This document shows positions 58,569 through 64,000 of a stretch of 64,000 bases of DNA, one piece after another. The notes below the pieces were generated by a model, which was not told the origin of the DNA, did no database searches, and saw nothing but the letters and a program-made list of their open reading frames with translations. The stretch comes from Vibrio sp. Hep-1b-8 (lineage in GTDB: Bacteria; Pseudomonadota; Gammaproteobacteria; Enterobacterales; Vibrionaceae), in NCBI RefSeq assembly GCF_006124995.1, contig NZ_QEWN01000115.1:27698-91697 (forward strand), given 5' to 3'. The stretch's first letter is position 1, and every line of letters starts with the position of its first letter. Both the position numbers and the translations under genes were made by a program.

Positions 58569-59618
58569 ATGAAACCATTTATCACCATTGACGGTCGCAA
58601 AATCGGTCCGGATTTTCCCCCTTACATTATCGCTGAGCTATCGGCCAATCATAACGGCGATATTAATCGTGCATTCCAAATAATGGAAGAAGCCAAAAAA
58701 GCTGGCGCTGATGCGATAAAACTACAAACCTATACCCATGAAACGATCACTATGGACAGTGACTCAGAAGAGTTTCAAATCCATGGCGGCCTATGGGATG
58801 GTCAAACCTTATACGAACTATACAAAAGCGCACACATGCCGTGGGAATGGCACAAGCCATTATTTGAAAAGGCTAAAGAACTCGGTATTACGATATTTAG
58901 TTCTCCTTTCGACTTTACGGCGGTAGAGCTGCTGGAAGAGTTAGATGCTCCCGCATATAAGATAGCATCATTTGAATTGGTAGATTTACCTTTGATTAAG
59001 CGAGTAGCTAAAACGGGTAAGCCTATGATTATGTCGACAGGTATGGCGAATGAAGAAGAAATTCGTGAGGCTATTGCTGTAGCTCGAGACAATGGTTGTG
59101 AAGAGTTAGTTGTTTTACATTGTGTTAGTGGTTACCCAGCACCAGCAGACCAGTATAATTTACGAACTATAAAAGACATGCAAAGTCGTTTTGGTGTTTT
59201 ATCCGGCTTATCTGATCATACGATAGATAACGCTACGGCAGTGACATCTATTGCTTTGGGCGCTTGTTTGATAGAGAAACATGTGACGATGGACAGAAAC
59301 GGTGGTGGGGCTGATGATAGTTTCTCTCTTGAGCCACAGGAGCTTCAAGCTCTTTGCCAAGACACTAAAACTGCATGGCAGGCATTAGGTAAGGTTAACT
59401 ACGAAAGAACGGAAGCTGAAAAGGGTAACGTGAAGTTCCGTCGATCTTTATATGTTGTCAAAGATATAAAAGCTGGAGAAGAGTTAACTTCAGATAACAT
59501 TCGTAGCATTCGACCTGGATTTGGTCTAGCGCCTAAACACTACGAAAACGTGTTAGGTAAATTTGCATCTGAGGCCTTACCCAGAGGCACTGCTTTACAG
59601 CAAGAACACTTTGATTAG
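58569..59618 (+). CDS. pseI: Pseudaminic acid synthase PseI
   Basis: A 349-residue NeuB-family synthase. Residues about 20-270 form the TIM barrel (YIIAELSANHNGD, SDHTIDNATAVTSIALGA), residues about 290-349 a SAF domain (VVKDIKAGEELTSDNIRSIR). It condenses the altropyranose with phosphoenolpyruvate. The start at ATG 58569 follows GAGGC; a longer frame overlaps the pseG-pseH end. Terminator at 59628. Confidence 0.95.
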   Translation: MKPFITIDGRKIGPDFPPYIIAELSANHNGDINRAFQIMEEAKKAGADAIKLQTYTHETITMDSDSEEFQIHGGLWDGQTLYELYKSAHMPWEWHKPLFEKAKELGITIFSSPFDFTAVELLEELDAPAYKIASFELVDLPLIKRVAKTGKPMIMSTGMANEEEIREAIAVARDNGCEELVVLHCVSGYPAPADQYNLRTIKDMQSRFGVLSGLSDHTIDNATAVTSIALGACLIEKHVTMDRNGGGADDSFSLEPQELQALCQDTKTAWQALGKVNYERTEAEKGNVKFRRSLYVVKDIKAGEELTSDNIRSIRPGFGLAPKHYENVLGKFASEALPRGTALQQEHFD

Positions 59619-59627
59619 TACTTATAT

Positions 59628-59661
59628 AACTCCCTTAGTTTCGTTACTAAGGGAGTTTTCT
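59628..59661. terminator. Terminator after pseI
   Basis: A perfect 12-bp stem (AACTCCCTTAGT with its complement), followed by TTTTC. It also faces the convergent gene at 59661. Confidence 0.9.
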
Positions 59662-60656
59662 TATATCTCTTTAATACCTAGCTTACTTAAATATCTATTT
59701 ACACGATCGAACCTACATAGCATCTCAGCACTGTAACTTTCTCTGGGTGATAAAGGTATATTATAAATAGGCATGTCAGGGTTGAGTATTTTTGCAGTAA
59801 ACTGCGCTGTAGATGTGCATCCGATGAGACATGATAGCTGAATTCTTTTATCAACTAGCTCAATTTCGAGTGGGTACTCGCTGTAGTGATAGCGAAGGTT
59901 TGGTAGTTCAGATATCACCCTTCTAATGTCCTCAGATTCAGAGCGGTGAGGAAAGTAAATAACACCATTTTTGCTTTTTGCTACAATCTCTGAAACTTCT
60001 TTAAGATAATCTGAAGTTGGCTTAAGGTTTTTATGTCCAACAGAACCTTGACCTATAAGACCCAGTGGGGCTGATTTGTTATATAACTCAATGTCCTGTA
60101 GTTTTTCTTGGAGCCGCTTGAGGCTGTTTTTTTGGATAAGGTGTTCTGGGTTTTCTATATCAAATATCGTAAACAGTTCCAATTGCTCTGACTGTTGAAT
60201 CGTACCGACAGGCTTGCAACCGTTTAGACGTAGGGTCAAATCAGAAAAAAAACGTTTTCTAGTGTATGATTTTTTGGGGCGAATGAGTTCTTCATACTCA
60301 TTTATAGTCAGAGAACCATCATCAAAGTAAACTTCTTTTTCAATAGTTAGATTTTTTAAAAATAGCTTGGTTTGCCAGCCATTATATTCTGCATGAAATA
60401 GATGAGCGATTTTTTGATTACCACAAATGGCTTTAACTTTGCGTATATCTTTAGGAATGGTTCTGCTTCTATTTTTTCGCTCTGTGTGAATAACATAATC
60501 CCAGTCATTTGAATTAAATAACTTCATTTGTTGAGATATGCCGGGTTCTTTATCTTGGTGCACAAGAACTAATATGTTGTTGTCTGTATTATAGTGAGCT
60601 TTCGCTTCTAGTGCGCAGATATATTGAAATGGTGAGGTTGCGATAAATAGGTTCAT
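59661..60656 (-). CDS. Sialyltransferase-like glycosyltransferase, candidate pseudaminyltransferase
   Basis: A 331-residue protein. The start MNLFIATSPFQYICALEAKA recalls the SP(L/F)Q opening of bacterial sialyl- and polysialyl-transferases (GT52/GT38 type). Two motifs are placed as in those families: DDGS in EVYFDDGSLTI (D/E-D/E-G) and PHR in VIYFPHRSE (HP-like), with SCTSTAQ near the end (LIGCTSTAQF). These use CMP-activated acids. Beside a Pse cluster a CMP-Pse donor is a reasonable inference. The second position of the HP motif is H-R rather than H-P. The start is ATG 60656. Confidence 0.6.
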   Translation of the reverse strand: MNLFIATSPFQYICALEAKAHYNTDNNILVLVHQDKEPGISQQMKLFNSNDWDYVIHTERKNRSRTIPKDIRKVKAICGNQKIAHLFHAEYNGWQTKLFLKNLTIEKEVYFDDGSLTINEYEELIRPKKSYTRKRFFSDLTLRLNGCKPVGTIQQSEQLELFTIFDIENPEHLIQKNSLKRLQEKLQDIELYNKSAPLGLIGQGSVGHKNLKPTSDYLKEVSEIVAKSKNGVIYFPHRSESEDIRRVISELPNLRYHYSEYPLEIELVDKRIQLSCLIGCTSTAQFTAKILNPDMPIYNIPLSPRESYSAEMLCRFDRVNRYLSKLGIKEI

Positions 60657-60683
60657 AGTGAAAACTACTTCGAGTAAGAGGAG

Positions 60684-60712
60684 TGCCAACTTCTAACTAC
60701 TAGAAGTTGGCA
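60684..60712 (-). terminator. Perfect hairpin downstream of hldD
   Basis: A perfect 12-bp stem (TGCCAACTTCTA with its complement) and a 5-nt loop. The minus-strand 3' side lacks a T-run. Confidence 0.6.
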
Positions 60713-60730
60713 TTGAAACCAATGGAACAA

Positions 60731-61669
60731 CTAGTTAATTTTTTTCATATACTCAGCAACACCTTCGGCAACTGTTTTGAACTGGTGATTACAACCAGCA
60801 GCGCGTAGCTTGGTTAAATCGGCTTGAGTAAATTCTTGGTATGCGCCTTTCAGGTGCTCAGGGAATGGAATAGTTTCTACAGTGCCTTGGCCGTGGTACT
60901 TGATTACCGCTTTAGCGACTTCTTCAAAAGATTCAGCGTTACCAGAACCTAGGTTGAAAATGCCAGATACACCATTTTGCATAAACCAAAGGTTAACGGC
61001 TGCAACATCGCCTACATAGACGAAATCTCGTTTGAAGGTTTCACTGCCAGCAAACAGCTTCGGGTTTTCTCCTGCATTCATTTGGTTGTTTAAATGAAAT
61101 GCGACTGAAGCCATAGAGCCTTTGTGCTGCTCGCGAGGACCATAAACGTTGAAGTAACGGAACCCTGTTACTTGAGATAGCTTCTCGCCATGTTCCTCAG
61201 CATCTTGCCAGATACGACGAACGTAGTTGTCGAACTGCTGCTTAGAGTAACCATAGACGTTTAATGCGCCTTCGTACTGCTTCTCCTCGATGAAAGTATC
61301 TGTCTCACCGTAAGTTGCCGCAGAAGAAGCGTAAAGGAAAGGAATCTCACGCTCAAGGCAGTAATGAAGAAGCTCTTTTGAGTACTCATAGTTGTTGAGC
61401 ATCATGTACTTGCCGTCCCACTCTGTCGTAGCAGAACATGCACCTTCATGGAAAATGGCTTCGATAGGACCAAAGTCATCACCAGCCATGATTTGAGTTA
61501 GGAAATCATCACGATCCATGTAATCTGCGATATCAAGATCGACTAGATTTTGAAACTTCTTACCGTTCTTTAGGTTGTCGACTACCAAAATATCGTTAAT
61601 GCCTTTTTCATTTAGTGCTTTAACGATGTTGCTGCCAATCATGCCAGCACCGCCTGTTACGATGATCAT
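60731..61669 (-). CDS. hldD: ADP-L-glycero-D-manno-heptose-6-epimerase HldD
   Basis: A 312-residue short-chain dehydrogenase-type epimerase. The Rossmann motif [11 protein letters not shown], the active-site YGYSKQQFD and the family length are present. It makes the heptose donor for the GT9 enzymes in this cluster. In V. cholerae hldD marks the border between the core cluster and the O-antigen region, and here too foreign-looking DNA starts on its other side. Confidence 0.96.
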   Translation of the reverse strand: MIIVTGGAGMIGSNIVKALNEKGINDILVVDNLKNGKKFQNLVDLDIADYMDRDDFLTQIMAGDDFGPIEAIFHEGACSATTEWDGKYMMLNNYEYSKELLHYCLEREIPFLYASSAATYGETDTFIEEKQYEGALNVYGYSKQQFDNYVRRIWQDAEEHGEKLSQVTGFRYFNVYGPREQHKGSMASVAFHLNNQMNAGENPKLFAGSETFKRDFVYVGDVAAVNLWFMQNGVSGIFNLGSGNAESFEEVAKAVIKYHGQGTVETIPFPEHLKGAYQEFTQADLTKLRAAGCNHQFKTVAEGVAEYMKKIN

Positions 61670-61725
61670 AAAGCTTAATCCTGTAAGTGTTAGTTCTATC
61701 GATTATAGCAAGAGGAAAGTTGATA

Positions 61726-62454
61726 TTAAAACATATTAGAACGGTTCATTACATATATATTTTTGGTCAACCGCGGTATTGAAACTACCATCATTCTAGA
61801 GACAAAAAATATTGGTACGATATGGAGGAGGTTACTATTGTTTTGATAAGCACCATAAGACAAAAATGCAATCATCATGATGTACATAATCATAGAGTAA
61901 ATCTCACTGTAAAAGGAAATGTTCTTATTGTTTACTAATTTTTTTGTTAGTATTTCATCGAATAGATATAAGGCAAATACAAGAATGAAAGAGCAAAAGA
62001 AAAAATAATGGATATTAAATATCAATATTCCAATTAAGCAAAATACATTTAGCATCATATCAGACTGAACATGTAAAACTCTTGAGAAAAAACCTTTTGC
62101 TTGCTTATTTACTTTGGTTATTTCTGAAAACTCTTGATTCTTTTGGTTAAGATATAATGGTTTGAGTTGATTACTCTTATAATGCACGTAAGCATACATA
62201 AGTAGCAGGAAAAAGAAAGAGATTATGATTGCTACAAGAATGTAGTTTATGCTAATTGACGCTTCTTTAGGGATAATGTTAGATAAGGTTTGCGGAAGGT
62301 GACTCCCTCCTATTAATAGTACAAATTGAAGTGGAACTACCATTATTACCACCTTCATCAGTCGATTTACTGCAATCATTCCTGAAGGAATGATGAAGTC
62401 TTTAATTGAGTATGTTATGTACATATTCTTTAAGGAAATAAACTTACTTATCAT
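61726..62454 (-). CDS. Polytopic membrane protein of unknown function
   Basis: A 242-residue very hydrophobic protein with about five or six membrane helices (for example around residues 28-48, 70-90, 135-165, 190-225). No family is recognised. It is AT-rich, unlike the core genes. It overlaps the upstream gene by 11 bp, so the two are one operon. It may serve surface-polysaccharide export or assembly, by context only. Confidence 0.55.
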   Translation of the reverse strand: MISKFISLKNMYITYSIKDFIIPSGMIAVNRLMKVVIMVVPLQFVLLIGGSHLPQTLSNIIPKEASISINYILVAIIISFFFLLLMYAYVHYKSNQLKPLYLNQKNQEFSEITKVNKQAKGFFSRVLHVQSDMMLNVFCLIGILIFNIHYFFFCSFILVFALYLFDEILTKKLVNNKNISFYSEIYSMIMYIMMIAFLSYGAYQNNSNLLHIVPIFFVSRMMVVSIPRLTKNIYVMNRSNMF

Positions 62455-63204
62455 TTAGGATGTCTCTAATAAATATTTCAGATGAATTCTTGTACTCCCC
62501 ATTTATCAAATTATGGAGAGTGCGCCTATTATCTTTAAACTTATCTTTGTCTTTTATATTGTTAAAGATAGATTGATATAGCTCATCTAAGTCTTTTACT
62601 TTTTCTCCTGGATTGTATTCTTCAAAGTCAAAACAAAACCCATTGTCGATTGAATAGATATCATAATCATAATTGAATATGATGATTGGTTTATCCAAAA
62701 TCAGGTAGTCAATCGATATGCTTGAGTAATCAGTTACGAGGAGGTCATAACTTGACAAGAAATCACATATTTCTGGCTCGCACTCTTTTGTTGATATATT
62801 TAATGTGTTTTTGATTTCATCAGGGAAGTCAAATAAAGGGTGGGGACGATACGTGAAGCTCACACCAATCTTATCTAATTTATCTTTGAATTTTTTTATT
62901 TCTTCTAATTTAAACATTTCAAAAAAATTTCGACTATTATTTCTCCAGGTTGGGGCGTACAACACATTAAATTTAGAGTTCCTATTATTGCTGTAATTTA
63001 AATCTAGGCTGGATAGATAGTCTGTTCGAGGTTGGGATGCAATGACAAACTTGTTTTTTTTACATCCGAACATCCTCGAAAGAATGTTAGAAACAAATGA
63101 GGTTGGTGCATAGTGATAAGTTATATTGTATTTGTTTAAGTAGTAATATATTTTTTTTAACTTAGATATGTTTTCCTCTAACAAGCCTGATGACTTAACT
63201 GGGA
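62444..63204 (-). pseudogene. CDP-glycerol glycerophosphotransferase-like (TagB/TagF) gene, 5' end removed by an IS
   Basis: The visible frame has the C-terminal two thirds of the family: FNVLYAPTWRNN, FTYRPHPLFD and LLVTDYSSISIDYLILDKPI. The N-terminal part, including the usual WHG-type motif, is missing; reading upstream from TTG 63184 the frame stays open only to the IS end at 63205. The nearest start is a weak TTG. So the gene was cut by the ISAs1 insertion. Such enzymes transfer glycerol-phosphate or related groups in capsule or teichoic-acid-like polymers. Strongly AT-rich. Confidence 0.7.
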
Positions 63205-64000
63205 CAGGGCGACCGCATGAGTGTTTAATTTTTACCCACCGCGTTTAGGCCTTCACTCAAGACCGCCTCTAGCATCGCTGTGTTCATCATACAACGCTTC
63301 TGTTTTCCAACGATACTGAGTTTAGTCGGCTCTGTGCGCAACATATTCAACCCTATATGGCGAAGGCAAGCTAGGTTTTCGGCTCCGTGGTCTTTATAGA
63401 TTTGGCAGGCATCCTCAGCCATCGTCACATCTAAGACCCAGTGCATTGACTCGATACCCCAGTGCTCCCTTACTGCGCTTGCCGCTTGCTCCGCACTCAA
63501 TTGCTTTGAGCTGATGTAGTATCGATACTCTAGCTCTGCTACTTTGCCTTTATGGTAACGGAAGTTTTCCACCATAATGACCGATTTTAATCCTTTCCAA
63601 CGAGAGAAGTTACCTTCGAGCGTTTCGCTGCTTAACACATAGCTTTGACGGACTTCAATACGGCCGTGACCCTGCTCGATTTTGATATTTTTGGGCTTTG
63701 ATGCTCGTTGTTTTGCAAAAGCCTGCTCTACTGCTTTGCGTAACTTTCCTTGATTATTTTTAACCGCAAGTAAGTAGTCAGCATCTTGTTCGATGATAGT
63801 TTTGGCTACTTCCGTTTGGCATGCCATCGCATCAATTGTGACTAGAGCGCCTTTGATATCAAGAAGTTTGATGAGCTCAGGTATTGCTGTGATCTCGTTG
63901 CTCTTTTCTTCTGTTTTGAGCTGTCCAAGTACGAGCTTATTGGACGAAGCGTAGGCGCTAATCATATGGATAGTACTAGCTCGGTCATCTCGGTTGTAGG
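63205..64000 (-). mobile_element. ISAs1-family insertion sequence (partial, runs off the window)
   Basis: The left end begins CAGGGCGACCGCATGAGTGT at 63205, 20 bp before the transposase stop codon. This is the kind of terminus expected for ISAs1/H-repeat elements. The other end is outside the window. Confidence 0.8.
63225..64000 (-). CDS. ISAs1-family transposase, C-terminal part
   Basis: Partial gene open to the window edge. VLGQLKTEEKSNEITAIPEL, VTIDAMACQTEVAKTI and REHWGIESMHWVLDVTMAED are the family's DDE signatures. The visible frame is intact. Confidence 0.9.
   Translation of the reverse strand, partial: YNRDDRASTIHMISAYASSNKLVLGQLKTEEKSNEITAIPELIKLLDIKGALVTIDAMACQTEVAKTIIEQDADYLLAVKNNQGKLRKAVEQAFAKQRASKPKNIKIEQGHGRIEVRQSYVLSSETLEGNFSRWKGLKSVIMVENFRYHKGKVAELEYRYYISSKQLSAEQAASAVREHWGIESMHWVLDVTMAEDACQIYKDHGAENLACLRHIGLNMLRTEPTKLSIVGKQKRCMMNTAMLEAVLSEGLNAVGKN

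Overview
The window is core chromosome of a Vibrio (family Vibrionaceae). The evidence is gene order and protein sequence: the end of a type II secretion operon (gspL-gspM-gspN), envZ-ompR, greB, tex, bioH, comF, nfuA, nudE, cysQ, then recG-trmH-spoT-rpoZ-gmk, then yicC/rph-pyrE, lpxN-lpxL-slmA-coaBC, radC-rpmB-rpmG-mutM-coaD and an LPS-core cluster ending in hldD. The species cannot be resolved from the sequence alone. No rRNA, tRNA or CRISPR array was seen.

Layout. 1-20445 is ordinary housekeeping sequence. 20446-32906 is an accessory stretch between gmk and yicC. Its left half (about 21.5-26.6 kb) is a graveyard of broken modules: a frameshifted HipA-like gene behind an intact HipB-like regulator, a conserved gene split by an amber codon, an IS630-type transposase remnant, a HigB/HigA remnant and an intact IS5-family element. 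Its right half (26.8-32.9 kb) looks like a small integrative island: an AlpA-like excisionase/regulator gene, two uncharacterised three-gene cargo operons, and a P4-type tyrosine integrase abutting the 3' end of yicC. That site is known for genomic islands mobilised by SXT/R391 elements. The integrase carries an in-frame amber at codon 25.

32907-43640 returns to core genes: RNA processing, pyrimidine and CoA synthesis, lipid A acylation, ribosomal proteins and DNA repair. 43748-61669 is an LPS inner-core cluster (several GT9 heptosyltransferase-family proteins, GT2, KdkA, WaaA, GT32, WaaF, WaaL, GT4, HldD). Embedded in it is a pseudaminic acid (Pse) pathway: pseB (with an amber codon), pseC, pseF, a pseG-pseH fusion and pseI. 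A convergent gene with sialyltransferase-like features is a candidate Pse transferase. Beyond hldD, 61726-63204 is AT-rich surface-polysaccharide DNA, cut at its edge by an ISAs1-family element that runs off the window.

The most unusual feature is a family of 7-bp tandem repeats. At least nine arrays share the consensus YNNCGAG, yet each locus is homogenised to its own version. Seven of them sit within about 7 bp of, or overlap, the stop codon of a gene, always in the same orientation relative to that gene. In four, and more weakly in a fifth (trmH), an inverted repeat lies just beyond the array. At trmH and coaD the flanking DNA is itself related, which points to a dispersed composite element of about 200-250 bp. 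The other leading candidates for undescribed systems are the two island cargo operons at 27105-29483 and 29621-31428.
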